Below are positions 8,468 through 17,421 of a stretch of DNA of 53,619 nt, one piece after another. The DNA is taken from positions 1-53,619 of the forward strand of contig NZ_JANSJE010000020.1 of NCBI RefSeq assembly GCF_047462415.1, written 5' to 3'. Numbering within the stretch: the first letter of the stretch is position 1; every line of letters starts with the position of its first letter. A program made the position numbers and the translations under genes. The notes below the pieces were generated by a model. That model saw nothing but the letters and a program-made list of their open reading frames with translations. It was not told the DNA's origin and did not search any database. Source of the stretch: Thermostichus sp047462415. Its GTDB lineage: Bacteria > Cyanobacteriota > Cyanobacteriia > Thermostichales > Thermostichaceae.

Positions 8468-8953
8468 GTGAGCAGTCAACTGCGCCAACTGAAGGCCCAT
8501 CTCGCTGAACCGGAAAACTTTGCCCTCTACGGGCAGGTGATCTATCCTACTCCTGACGACAAACCCTTCGACGGCCAAGATGCCCAGTTGGTTTTGAATC
8601 AGGGGCAACCCCGCTTCTACCTTATGCGCTTGCCCCGCCGTGGCCTTCGGTTCACCCAAATAACTCACCACACCCGTTGCACCCAGTGTCTGGGATCCCT
8701 GCACAGCAAGGAGTGGTTTATTGCCGTCGCGCCGCCTGCCGACGAGCTGCAAGTGGATGAGATTCAAGCTTTTCGGGTGCCCGGCGACCGCTTTATCAAA
8801 CTGGAAATGGGCACCTGGCATGCCGGCCCCTACTTCGACCACGAGGAGTTTATCGATTTCTACAACCTGGAGCTGGCCGACACCAACCTCACCGACCACG
8901 AGACAATCAACCTGCTCCAGACTTACAATCTGGAGTTTCAGATCATCCCTTGA
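8468..8953 (+). CDS. Ureidoglycolate lyase (AllA)-like protein
   Basis: 161 residues from a GTG preceded by GAGGAG 9 nt upstream; a longer open frame to the left has no such site. The sequence has the AllA cupin pattern: an N-terminal FALYGQVI motif (residues 18-25), a central RFTQITHHTRCTQCLGSL strand region and a C-terminal KLEMGTWHAGPYF with a putative metal or substrate His. AllA releases glyoxylate from ureidoglycolate in allantoin degradation. No other allantoin-pathway gene is nearby, so the true substrate in this organism is uncertain. The next gene is 269 nt away. Confidence 0.7.
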   Translation: MSSQLRQLKAHLAEPENFALYGQVIYPTPDDKPFDGQDAQLVLNQGQPRFYLMRLPRRGLRFTQITHHTRCTQCLGSLHSKEWFIAVAPPADELQVDEIQAFRVPGDRFIKLEMGTWHAGPYFDHEEFIDFYNLELADTNLTDHETINLLQTYNLEFQIIP

Positions 8954-9170
8954 GCAACCGGATTTAGCGGCAAAAAGCAGATTCATCCACGCAATCTTTA
9001 CGCTTGGGCGCAGAAAAAGGTACGCGGATCCGTCGCAGCACTAATGGTGGCGATGGAGAATGAACTTAGGCTCTATCTCTAGTGGGTGGGGCCCAGTTGG
9101 GTCGGCATTCCTTGCCCTGTTCTCAGGTTCTGCTCTTGTCGGCACAAGCCCTGGCACGGCGACCGGTTTG

Positions 9171-9200
9171 GCCAGGTGATAAAACAGGGTCAAACCTGGC
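9171..9200. promoter_or_regulatory. Inverted repeat GCCAGGT-N16-ACCTGGC upstream of the small lipoprotein
   Basis: A perfect 7-bp dyad, 22 nt before the ATG of the 51-residue lipoprotein. A -10-like GATAAAA lies inside the spacer (9178-9184). It could be an operator overlapping a promoter. Confidence 0.3.
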
Positions 9201-9222
9201 AGCGTTTTGGAGATTTGTTGCG

Positions 9223-9378
9223 ATGGCTACACTCCAACCCACCCAATTGACCCGCCAGCTCTTGGGGATCCTGGCTCTGTTCCTGTGCCTGGGGCTGCTG
9301 TCTGCCTGCGACGAGGGTAGCAGCAGCACCGTCAGTCCCCCCAGCCTCACGCCCACTCCCACCCCCGCCGGTCGGTAA
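9223..9378 (+). CDS. Very small predicted lipoprotein (51 residues)
   Basis: From ATG 9223 the product is a short N-region (TQLTRQ), a hydrophobic core (LLGILALFLCLG) and a lipobox (LLSAC). The mature part has only about 22 residues, rich in Ser, Pro and Thr and ending in PTPTPAGR. After lipidation the mature product would be a lipid-anchored peptide. Its Pro-Thr tail resembles the linker of the lipoprotein at the left edge of the window. It is 16 nt upstream of the CAP-domain lipoprotein, so the two are probably co-transcribed. It could instead be a decayed leader of a longer gene. Confidence 0.6.
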   Translation: MATLQPTQLTRQLLGILALFLCLGLLSACDEGSSSTVSPPSLTPTPTPAGR

Positions 9379-9394
9379 GCCTACAGGATCTTGC

Positions 9395-10564
9395 ATGCCT
9401 TGGCAGCGGCTGCCCAGTTTGCAGCAAGTCTGGGCAGGGGTGGTTTGGAGTCTGCTCTGCCTGGGTCTGTTGGCCGCCTGCGGCGGCAGGGGGGAGGGAT
9501 CCCTTACTGCGGTGGGGCCCCCGCCGGCGGGGGAGCTGCCCATCGCCAGCTTCATGTGCCAGTTGGATCGCCAGACCCGCACCTTTGCCGGCCCCATCTA
9601 TGCCGAGCAGCCGCAAGTTGCCACTTGTGATCCCGGTCGCCTCACCCCGGCAGCAGCCCAGAAGATGATGGATCGGCTGAACTTTCTGCGGCTGTTGCAC
9701 GAGTTGCCGCCGGTGGAGCTCAATCCCGAGTTCTTGGAGGCCGCTCAGCAAGCGGCGCTGCTGCAGGTGGCCAATGGCGCCCTCAGCCACGAGCCACCCC
9801 CCTCTTGGCGTTGCTTCACTCCTGCCGGGGCGGCGGGATCCCGCTTTGGTAACTTGGCGATCGGCCCGATTCTGGAGCTGAACGGCCCCGACCCAGGGCG
9901 GGTGCTGGCGCGCCAGGTGGACATCTACTTTGCCGAGCCGGGCCGGGAAAACTTCGTGGACGTGGGGCATCGCCGCTGGAACCTCTATCCCCAATATGCC
10001 CAAGGCGCCTACGGCATCGTCTTTGACCCGCGGGCCGGACGGGTGACCCAGGCCAATGCCAATTGGATCTTCGGTTTTGACGAGTCGGTGCCGGATCCAG
10101 AGTTTATTGCCTTCCCGGAGAGGGACGGCTATCTCTACCGTCTGGAGGGATTTTCCGGCCAGCCCTTATCTGCCTACCGCTGGTCTTTCTCGCTGCCCAG
10201 CCGCGGCGGCCTCTCTGATCTCAGCCAAGCCCAAATCCGCATCACCGATGCCCTCACCGGCGAACTGGTGCCTGTTGGAGATATCCGGGTTGGGGATCCC
10301 GCCTTTGGCCTGGAAACCCTCACCTACTCGGTGGGATCCGTTCAGCCCAATCGCCCCTATCTCTTTGAGATCAGCGGCATCCGCCTCAAGGGTGGGCCGC
10401 CGCGCACCTATCGCTACACCACCACCCTCTACGACTGCGACCCTCAGGCTCCGCCAAGGCCCGCACCCCTGACCGAAGGGCTGGGGATCCCACCCCGTCT
10501 GCTCTGGCAGATGGAGCCTTTCAACTCTTTCGACCATCTCAACAACTACAGTCATTTCAAATAG
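9395..10564 (+). CDS. CAP/SCP-like domain lipoprotein
   Basis: 389 residues, ATG at 9395. The signal peptide ends in a lipobox (LLAACGG, Cys about residue 29). Residues about 85-215 fit a CAP (SCP/PR-1) domain: a helix with LNFLRLLHELPPVELN, then AAQQAALLQVANGALSH, then a GHRRWNLYP segment as in the conserved GHxxNI(L) region. The remaining 170 residues are beta-rich with no family I recognise. Bacterial CAP proteins are secreted; some bind lipids or are proteases, and I assign no activity. The last codons (from 10549) coincide with a sequence that reads as the inverted copy of a dispersed-repeat end (18366-18378), so the extreme C-terminus may derive from a repeat insertion. Confidence 0.75.
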   Translation: MPWQRLPSLQQVWAGVVWSLLCLGLLAACGGRGEGSLTAVGPPPAGELPIASFMCQLDRQTRTFAGPIYAEQPQVATCDPGRLTPAAAQKMMDRLNFLRLLHELPPVELNPEFLEAAQQAALLQVANGALSHEPPPSWRCFTPAGAAGSRFGNLAIGPILELNGPDPGRVLARQVDIYFAEPGRENFVDVGHRRWNLYPQYAQGAYGIVFDPRAGRVTQANANWIFGFDESVPDPEFIAFPERDGYLYRLEGFSGQPLSAYRWSFSLPSRGGLSDLSQAQIRITDALTGELVPVGDIRVGDPAFGLETLTYSVGSVQPNRPYLFEISGIRLKGGPPRTYRYTTTLYDCDPQAPPRPAPLTEGLGIPPRLLWQMEPFNSFDHLNNYSHFK

Positions 10565-10981
10565 TAGTGAAACAGCTCGTTGCGCCGTTATTGCTACGCA
10601 ATGCTGTCGCAGGTCGCCGCTCTAACTCCCCTCTCCCTTTGGGAGAGGGGCCGGGGGTGAGGGTGGGAGAGGGGTCGGGGGTGAGGGAGCTGTCTCAAGC
10701 TAGCCTGGAACGACCATATCTCGACTAGAAGTGAGAAGAAAAAGCCCAACCAAGTAGCGCCAGATCCTTGCCGAGAATCCTTCCTTTGCCGGCAAAAGTG
10801 CAAACTCCGCTAGATTGAAAACCCCAAGCTGACTGGCCGGCCTAGGAGGGACAGAGCTACGCCCATTGATACGCCAACAAACAACGGCTAGCAACAGGCT
10901 GGCCTTGAGAATGGGATCCCACCTCGCAAGGGCCAAAGAAACGGCTACAGTAACCTGGAAAGCGTTCCGCTCCGGTTTGCC
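10565..10981. other. 417-nt intergenic region before gyrA
   Basis: Contains copy 1 of the dispersed hairpin repeat (10628-10714). Minus-strand open frames of 69 and 97 codons cross it without a convincing start site or domain, and I treat them as non-coding. No clear gyrA promoter can be picked by eye. Confidence 0.6.
10628..10714. repeat. Dispersed hairpin repeat, copy 1
   Basis: A perfect 10-bp stem CCCCTCTCCC-TTT-GGGAGAGGGG (10628-10650) is followed by CCGGGGGTGAGGG. A second half-unit, GGGAGAGGGGTCGGGGGTGAGGG in sense, runs 10665-10687. The right flank TCTCAA-N7-TGGAACGAC (10693-10714) is shared with copy 2, and in shorter form with copy 3. Confidence 0.85.
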
Positions 10982-13525
10982 ATGACTCAGCAACTGACTC
11001 TCGACGGACTGGGATCTGGATCGGGTAGGGGATCCCGTTCAGGGCGGGTGATCGTTACCGATTTGCAGGGGGAGATGCAACGCTCCTACCTGGAATACGC
11101 TATGAGCGTGATCGTGGGGCGGGCCTTGCCGGATGTGCGGGATGGCCTCAAGCCGGTGCATCGCCGCATCCTCTACGCCATGCACGAGCTGGGCCTGACC
11201 CCGGATCGCCCCTACCGCAAGTGTGCGCGGGTGGTGGGGGACGTGCTGGGGAAATATCACCCCCACGGGGATCAGGCGGTCTATGACGCGCTGGTGCGCA
11301 TGGCGCAAGACTTTTCCAGCCGCTACCCCCTGGTGGCGGGGCACGGCAACTTCGGCTCGGTGGACGACGATCCGCCGGCGGCCATGCGCTACACCGAGTG
11401 TCGGCTGGCGGAGCCGAGCCACACAGCCCTTCTGCAGGGGATCTCCGAAGAAATTGTGGACTTTATGCCCAATTTCGACGGATCCCAGGCGGAGCCCACC
11501 GTTCTACCGGCCCGCCTGCCCATCCTGCTCCTCAACGGCTCTGCCGGCATTGCCGTGGGCATGGCCACCAACATCCCGCCCCACAACCTGGGAGAAGTCG
11601 TGGACGGCCTGCTGGCTTTGATCGACCATCCCGATCTCAGCCCTGAAGAGCTGTTGCGCTGGATCCCAGGGCCGGACTTTCCCACCGGCGGCCAAATCGT
11701 TGATAGCCAAGGGATCCGCGAGGCCTACCTCAGCGGGCGCGGCTCCATCACCCTGCGGGGAGTGGCCCGCTTTGAGGAGATCCAGCCGGGCAGAGGACGC
11801 CACCGCCGGCCCGCCCTGGTTATCACCGAGTTTCCCTACCAGGTGAACAAAGCCGCCTGGCTCGAGAAGGTGGCAGAGTTGGTCGCCCAAGACCGCCTCA
11901 GCGGCATTGCCGACTTGCGGGATGAGTCGGATCGCAGCGGCATTCGCGTGGTGGTGGAGCTGAAGCGGGAGGCCAACCCGCAGGCAGTTCTGCAGCAGTT
12001 GTACAAGCTCACCCCCCTGCAGAACACCTTCGGGGTAATCCTGTTGGCCCTGGTGGAGGGAAAACCCCAGCAGCTCAGCTTGAAGCAGATTTTGCAGCAC
12101 TTTTTGCAATTCCGCGAGGCCACTCTCAACCGGATGTTTCGCGCCGAACTGCAGCGGGTACAGCGCAAAGCGGAAGAGGTGGCGGGGATGGTGCTGGCCC
12201 TGGCCGATCTGGAGGGGGTGATCGACCTGCTGCGGCAAGCCCCCGATAGCGCCACGGCCAAAGCCCAACTGCAAACTCGCCTGGGCTGCACCCCCCAACA
12301 GGCGGAGACAATCTTGGCCATGCCCCTGCGCCGCCTGACAACCTTGGAGCGGGAGCGCCTGCACCAGGAGCAGGCCGAGCTGCAGGCCCGCATCCTCGAA
12401 TTGCAGGGGCTGCTGGAAGATCGCCGCAAGCTCTTGAATTACTTGAAAAAAGAGCTGCGCCACTTGAAGAAAACTTTTGCCGACCGGCGCCGTACCCAGA
12501 TCCTTTCGGAAGCCGAGCTGGAGGCAGAACAGGCCCAGATCCCCAGTGGCAAAGTCGGCGAAGACACCCGCTTCCTGCTGCAACTTACCCGCAAAGGCTA
12601 CGTGCGCCGCCTGCCTCTGCCTGGGCCTCGCTCCCGCAGCAATCCGGCGCAACGGGAATTGGGAGAAGATGTTCTGGTCGGCCTGGAATGCGTGACCCCA
12701 GAGCAGGAAATCTTGGTGCTCACCGCCAGCGGCAAAGCTTTCACCGTGCCCAGCGAAGGGATCCCCCTCAGCACCGGCTCCTCGCGGGGGGTACCTCTGG
12801 TCACCCTTCTCCCCAACCCCGAGCCGATCGTTGCCACCTTCCCGTTGGATCCCGTTCGCGTCAGCGGTGCGGAGCACTCTCCCGGCGAGGCCACTTTGGT
12901 GGTGCTCAGCCGGCAGGGGCGGATCAAGCGGGTGGCCCTGGCGGAGCTGACGGGCCTTAGCCAACGGGGATCCACCGTCCTGAAACTCAAAGAAGGGGAC
13001 GAGCTGGGCTGGGCGGCCCTTTGGCATCCCGGCCACCAAGGCTACAGCGTTGTCCTCGCCACCTCCGCCGGGCGGGTGCTGCGGCTGGATGCCGAACAGA
13101 TCCCCTTGATGGGTCGGGCAGCTATGGGATCCCTAGCCCTACGTTTGGGGCGCACAGAACAGATCGCCGGTATGGCGTTGCTGCCCCCGCAAGGGATCCT
13201 GATTTTGGCCAGTCGGTCGGGCTATCTGAAGCGGCTGCCTCTGGGCGAGATACCCATCCTGGAGCAGGGTAAAGTGGGCGTGTCAGCCTTTCACTTCTCC
13301 AACAAAGGGGATGGCTTGGTGGGCTTGGTGGGTTTCCCCCCCGATCTGGCGGCGCACCCCCATCTGCAAGTCGATGTGATCACGGAGTCCGAACGGGTAC
13401 ACTCCTTCTCTCCTGAGGAAATTCCCCTGCAAGGCCGGTCCGGCGGCGGCTCCCTGTTGGTCAAGGGGGAGCAGGTTAGGGAGTTGCGCCTGTTTTGGCC
13501 CCAGCCGGAGGGCGGGATTGGATAG
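10982..13525 (+). CDS. gyrA: Type II topoisomerase subunit A (GyrA/ParC family)
   Basis: 847 residues. It is the DNA-cleaving subunit that pairs with GyrB or ParE. The N-terminal breakage-reunion domain contains KYHPHGDQAVYDALVRMAQ (91-109) and the catalytic Tyr137 in AAMRYTE. A coiled-coil tower follows, then a six-bladed C-terminal beta-pinwheel (about 530-840). The quinolone-resistance position equal to E. coli Ser83 is Gln98; Asp87 is kept (Asp102). I see no GyrA box (QRRGGKG-like) in the first C-terminal blade, which argues for a ParC-like or relaxing enzyme rather than a canonical gyrase. Many cyanobacteria encode two such proteins, so the symbol is provisional. Confidence 0.88.
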   Translation: MTQQLTLDGLGSGSGRGSRSGRVIVTDLQGEMQRSYLEYAMSVIVGRALPDVRDGLKPVHRRILYAMHELGLTPDRPYRKCARVVGDVLGKYHPHGDQAVYDALVRMAQDFSSRYPLVAGHGNFGSVDDDPPAAMRYTECRLAEPSHTALLQGISEEIVDFMPNFDGSQAEPTVLPARLPILLLNGSAGIAVGMATNIPPHNLGEVVDGLLALIDHPDLSPEELLRWIPGPDFPTGGQIVDSQGIREAYLSGRGSITLRGVARFEEIQPGRGRHRRPALVITEFPYQVNKAAWLEKVAELVAQDRLSGIADLRDESDRSGIRVVVELKREANPQAVLQQLYKLTPLQNTFGVILLALVEGKPQQLSLKQILQHFLQFREATLNRMFRAELQRVQRKAEEVAGMVLALADLEGVIDLLRQAPDSATAKAQLQTRLGCTPQQAETILAMPLRRLTTLERERLHQEQAELQARILELQGLLEDRRKLLNYLKKELRHLKKTFADRRRTQILSEAELEAEQAQIPSGKVGEDTRFLLQLTRKGYVRRLPLPGPRSRSNPAQRELGEDVLVGLECVTPEQEILVLTASGKAFTVPSEGIPLSTGSSRGVPLVTLLPNPEPIVATFPLDPVRVSGAEHSPGEATLVVLSRQGRIKRVALAELTGLSQRGSTVLKLKEGDELGWAALWHPGHQGYSVVLATSAGRVLRLDAEQIPLMGRAAMGSLALRLGRTEQIAGMALLPPQGILILASRSGYLKRLPLGEIPILEQGKVGVSAFHFSNKGDGLVGLVGFPPDLAAHPHLQVDVITESERVHSFSPEEIPLQGRSGGGSLLVKGEQVRELRLFWPQPEGGIG

Positions 13526-13572
13526 CTCTGCAGGCCACGTGCAGCGTTCGGGGAAGGCAGAAGTCTGGGTTG

Positions 13573-14154
13573 CTAGGACAGAGAGCCATCCCCAGGCGAG
13601 GCAGAATCAGGCGGCTGGGAGCCGGGATCCGGCGCTTCGGGGTGGCGGACAGGCTTGGGAAGGGTGCCGCCCGACTTGAGAACCAGGCAGCGCACGGTTT
13701 GGTGCAGTTCCTCCAGCAAAATGCCGATGGCGGAGCGGAAGTCGCGGTGGTCATCCCGCATTTGCTCCAGAATGGCGCGGATGACTTCCTTACAGTCCTT
13801 CAGGATGTGCTGCTGCTGGGCGATGATCTGCACCAGTTCGCTTTGTTCCTTGAGCAAATCCCGCAGACAAGAGCGCAGCTCGTCCACCTGGCTTTGCCAA
13901 AAGGCTTGCCCCTCCCGCAACTCCATCACGCTGGTGCGCAAGTCGGCCGTGGCATCGCGCAGGGCTTCGCTGTGGCGGCGCTCGGCCTCCAGTTGTCGCT
14001 GCTGTTCTTGCTGCTGTTGGCGTAGCTCAGAGTTGGCCTGTAAGTTAGCCTCCGCTGCCCTGAGCAATTGAGCCAACCGAGCCTCGGTAACCGCCCAGCG
14101 CTCCTCCGGCGACAGAGATCGACCTCGGCCAACTCGCCTGCGGAAGTACTTCAC
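13573..14154 (-). CDS. Coiled-coil protein of unknown function
   Basis: 193 residues, ATG at 14154. The N-terminus is basic (MKYFRRRVGRGR). A long, nearly uninterrupted coiled coil rich in Gln, Glu and Arg spans about 20-150, including a QQQQEQQRQLEAERR segment. The tail is Pro/Ser/Gly-rich. No signal peptide or membrane segment is visible. It is convergent with gyrA (47 nt) and divergent from the SDR gene. No function can be assigned. Confidence 0.7.
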   Translation of the reverse strand: MKYFRRRVGRGRSLSPEERWAVTEARLAQLLRAAEANLQANSELRQQQQEQQRQLEAERRHSEALRDATADLRTSVMELREGQAFWQSQVDELRSCLRDLLKEQSELVQIIAQQQHILKDCKEVIRAILEQMRDDHRDFRSAIGILLEELHQTVRCLVLKSGGTLPKPVRHPEAPDPGSQPPDSASPGDGSLS

Positions 14155-14372
14155 AGTCGCTGCATCCTACCCGCAACTCGCTACTTCACACCCGAAGACA
14201 CCCGCCCAAGAAGAACTCGTCCGTCGAGCTCTACCCTAGCCGTTTCCCGGGTTCATCTAATCATAGCCACAATACCGGGTGCCGAATACGGAAACTCCAA
14301 AGGCGGGGTTGCCCCTCTCCAGGGATCCCGGAAATCCTTCTAGGATGGAAAAAGTTTGCAGGAAAGAAAGCC

Positions 14373-15248
14373 ATGCCTTCACTTGCCAATCAGGTGGTGC
14401 TGATCACCGGAGCCTCTGCCGGCATTGGAGAGGCCGTTGCCCTGGAAGCGGCCAAACGCGGGGCCCGCTTGGTGCTGGCGGCCCGCCGAGAGGGGCTGCT
14501 ACAAAACGTCAAGGACTTGGTGGAGAAGCAGGGGACAGAAGCGCTGGTGGTGCCCACCGACATGGCCGATACGGCCCAGGTGGAGGCGCTGGCCCAAAAG
14601 GCTCTGGATCGCTTTGGCCGGGTGGATATCCTGGTGAACAACGCCGGCTATGGCCAGATGGGGCCGGTGGAAGAGGTGGATGTGGCGGCGATGCGGCGCC
14701 AGTTTGAGGTCAACGTGTTTGGCCTGCACGCCCTCACCCGCGCCCTCTTGCCCCAGATGCGGGAGCGGGGCAGTGGCCGCATCCTCAACCTCAGCTCCGT
14801 GGCTGGCCAGATCTCGATGCCTTTCAGTGGCGTCTACAACGCCACCAAGTTCGCCGTGGAGGCCCTCAGCGACGCCCTGCGGGTGGAAGTGGCCCCCTTC
14901 GGCATCAAGGTTATCTTGATCGAGCCGGGGCCGGTGGCCACCGAGTTTGGCCGCGTGGCTGAAGAGACCTTTGCTGCTGTTGTCAACCCAAATGGCCCCT
15001 ACAAGGCGATCTTGGACAAAACTGCCGATCTGGCCAGCTCGTTCAACAAAATGGCCTGGCCGGTGGAGAAGGTGGTGGAGCCGATCCTGAGAGCCATGAC
15101 GGATCCCCACCCTTCCGACCGCTACACTGCTTTCACCGGCGGCAAGGTGGCGCTGGGGCTGATGCGGCTGCTGCCCGCCGCTCTGGCCGACCAAATGTGG
15201 CGGCGGGTCTATGGGCTGGATCGGCTGGGATCCTCCGGCTCGGCCTAG
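14373..15248 (+). CDS. Short-chain dehydrogenase/reductase (classical SDR)
   Basis: 291 residues, ATG at 14373 with AGGAAAG 6 nt upstream. Classical SDR motifs in order: the nucleotide-binding TGASAGIG (about 12-19), NNAG (about 89-92), catalytic Ser in NLSSVAG (about 140-146) and YNATK (Tyr and Lys, about 155-159). The Arg residues after strand 2 (LAARREG) favour NADP(H). The substrate cannot be told from sequence. The 218-nt gap upstream is divergent with the coiled-coil gene. Confidence 0.9.
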   Translation: MPSLANQVVLITGASAGIGEAVALEAAKRGARLVLAARREGLLQNVKDLVEKQGTEALVVPTDMADTAQVEALAQKALDRFGRVDILVNNAGYGQMGPVEEVDVAAMRRQFEVNVFGLHALTRALLPQMRERGSGRILNLSSVAGQISMPFSGVYNATKFAVEALSDALRVEVAPFGIKVILIEPGPVATEFGRVAEETFAAVVNPNGPYKAILDKTADLASSFNKMAWPVEKVVEPILRAMTDPHPSDRYTAFTGGKVALGLMRLLPAALADQMWRRVYGLDRLGSSGSA

Positions 15249-15408
15249 TTGCAGGGGATCATCCCACTCCGGCAGGGATCCCCATCAGCAAGATCTCAAG
15301 TTCATTGGAGTTGGAGATCTCATCGAGGCCAGGGCAGGGTTGTGTCTTCCAGGATGGACAGGTTAAGTTTGTTAAAGGACTTTTAATCACCGGGTGTTCC
15401 TCTTCCTT

Positions 15409-17295
15409 ATGAACAAGCCTCTATCTGCCCAGCGCTGGTTGATCGCCCTTGTGCTGGGCCTTTGTCTCTGGCAGGGATCTGGTCTGGTTCCTGCCCACGC
15501 TGCCCTCGCCTCTGCCCTCACCTACGATCGCTTTTTGCGCTACGTCGAGGAGGGGCGGGTTACCGATGTGCGCCTCACGGACAACAACCTGGTTGCCGAA
15601 GTTACAGCTGTCGATCCGCAGACACAGCATTCCACCCGCTACCGAGTGAACCTGCTGCCCAACACCGTGCCGCAACTGGTGGATCGCCTCACCGAGCAGG
15701 GGATCGAGGTGGCCGTGGTGCCCACCCGCGACGGCAGCGCCTTCTGGGCGATTTTGGGTAACCTGATCATCCCGGTGCTGCTGTTGGGGGGGCTGTTCTT
15801 GTTCCTGCGGCGCGCCGGTGGGGGAGCGGGCGGCCCCGGGCAGGCGATGAACTTCGGCAAGTCGCGGGCCCGCTTCCAGATGGAAGCCAAAACCGGTGTT
15901 AAGTTCGACGATGTGGCCGGGATCGAAGAGGCCAAAGAAGAGCTGCAAGAGGTGGTTACCTTTCTGAAGAAGCCGGAGCGCTTCACCGCGGTGGGGGCCA
16001 AGATCCCCAAAGGCGTGTTGCTGGTGGGGCCGCCGGGGACGGGTAAAACCCTCTTGGCCAAAGCCATTGCTGGCGAGGCAGGGGTGCCCTTTTTCAGCCT
16101 TTCCGGCTCTGAGTTTGTGGAGATGTTTGTCGGGGTGGGGGCCTCTCGCGTGCGGGATCTCTTCAAGAAGGCCAAGGAGAATGCTCCCTGTATCATCTTC
16201 ATCGACGAGATCGACGCGGTGGGCCGACAGCGGGGGGCCGGCATCGGCGGTGGCAACGACGAACGCGAGCAAACCCTGAACCAGTTGCTCACGGAGATGG
16301 ACGGCTTTGAGGGCAACACCGGCATCATCGTGATTGCGGCCACCAACCGCCCGGATGTGTTGGATGCGGCTCTCCTGCGTCCGGGGCGGTTTGACCGCCA
16401 GGTTACGGTGGATCGGCCCACCTTTAAGGGGCGCTACGAGATCTTGCGCGTGCATGCCCGCAACAAAAAGTTGGCAGAAGAGGTCAGCCTGGAGGCCATT
16501 GCCCGCCGCACTCCCGGCTTTGCTGGTGCGGATCTGGCCAACCTGCTCAATGAGGCAGCCATTTTGGCGGCCCGCCGTCAGCGCATGGCCATCACCAACC
16601 AAGACATCGACGATGCCATCGACCGCATCACCATCGGCCTGACCAAGCCGCCGCTATTGGACGGCAAGAGCAAGCGCCTGATCGCTTACCACGAGTGCGG
16701 CCATGCTCTGCTGATGACGCTGCTGCCCCATGCGGATCCCTTGAACAAGGTGACGATTATTCCTCGTTCCGGCGGCGCGGGTGGCTTTGCCCAGCAACTG
16801 CCTAACGAAGAGCAGATCGACTCCGGCATGTACAGCCGCGCTTGGCTGTTGGATCGGGTGGTTGTGGGCTTTGGCGGTCGGGCGGCTGAGGAGATCGTTT
16901 TCGGCTACTCGGAAGTGACCACCGGAGCCAGCAACGACCTGCAGCAGAACACGAATCTGGTGCGGCAGATGGTGACCCGCTTTGGCATGTCCGAGCTGGG
17001 GCCGCTGATGTTGGATCCGCCCAACAACGAGGTATTCTTGGGCGGCGGCTGGATGAACCGCGTCGAGTACTCCGAGGACGTGGCCGCCAAGATCGACCGC
17101 CAGGTGCGGCAGATCCTGGAGAGCTGCTACCAGAAAGCCAAGCAAATTTTGTTGGAACACCGCGTTCTGCTGGATCGCCTGGCCGATACTTTGGTAGAGC
17201 GGGAGACGTTGGATGGGGACGAGTTCCGGGCGATTGTCTCAGAGTATGTGCCCATCCCAGAGAAGGTCGGCTTGCCCAGTCCAAAGTTGATCTGA
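15409..17295 (+). CDS. ftsH: ATP-dependent zinc metalloprotease FtsH
   Basis: 628 residues from ATG 15409; a GTG 15 nt upstream would add five residues before the signal region. Membrane-anchored AAA+ hexamer that degrades membrane and soluble proteins; cyanobacterial members include those that turn over photodamaged D1. An N-terminal helix (9-25), a periplasmic or lumenal domain (about 36-110) and a second membrane helix (115-134) precede the AAA domain: Walker A GPPGTGKT (207-214), Walker B IIFIDEID (about 263), SRH with RPGRFDRQ. The protease site is HECGH (428-432), an HExxH with Cys where Ala is usual. Complete and of normal length. The 160-nt gap upstream may hold its promoter. Confidence 0.97.
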   Translation: MNKPLSAQRWLIALVLGLCLWQGSGLVPAHAALASALTYDRFLRYVEEGRVTDVRLTDNNLVAEVTAVDPQTQHSTRYRVNLLPNTVPQLVDRLTEQGIEVAVVPTRDGSAFWAILGNLIIPVLLLGGLFLFLRRAGGGAGGPGQAMNFGKSRARFQMEAKTGVKFDDVAGIEEAKEELQEVVTFLKKPERFTAVGAKIPKGVLLVGPPGTGKTLLAKAIAGEAGVPFFSLSGSEFVEMFVGVGASRVRDLFKKAKENAPCIIFIDEIDAVGRQRGAGIGGGNDEREQTLNQLLTEMDGFEGNTGIIVIAATNRPDVLDAALLRPGRFDRQVTVDRPTFKGRYEILRVHARNKKLAEEVSLEAIARRTPGFAGADLANLLNEAAILAARRQRMAITNQDIDDAIDRITIGLTKPPLLDGKSKRLIAYHECGHALLMTLLPHADPLNKVTIIPRSGGAGGFAQQLPNEEQIDSGMYSRAWLLDRVVVGFGGRAAEEIVFGYSEVTTGASNDLQQNTNLVRQMVTRFGMSELGPLMLDPPNNEVFLGGGWMNRVEYSEDVAAKIDRQVRQILESCYQKAKQILLEHRVLLDRLADTLVERETLDGDEFRAIVSEYVPIPEKVGLPSPKLI

Positions 17296-17421
17296 GGGAT
17301 CCTCTCTAGATGGTTGGTCTGGGGTGTTGCATGGATTAACTTGGGAGGGCGGTTGTTGGGGGTTGGGTCCCGGCGGCTGCCCTCTTTGCCTTGCGGGTTG
17401 TGGGTTGCGTTGGGCTGTCTC

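Noticed and set aside
10700..10993. 97-codon minus-strand open frame before gyrA
   Set aside because: Weakly hydrophobic but no good start, overlaps the gyrA start and the dispersed repeat; probably chance.
11504..13039. 511-codon minus-strand open frame over gyrA
   Set aside because: Shadow of gyrA.
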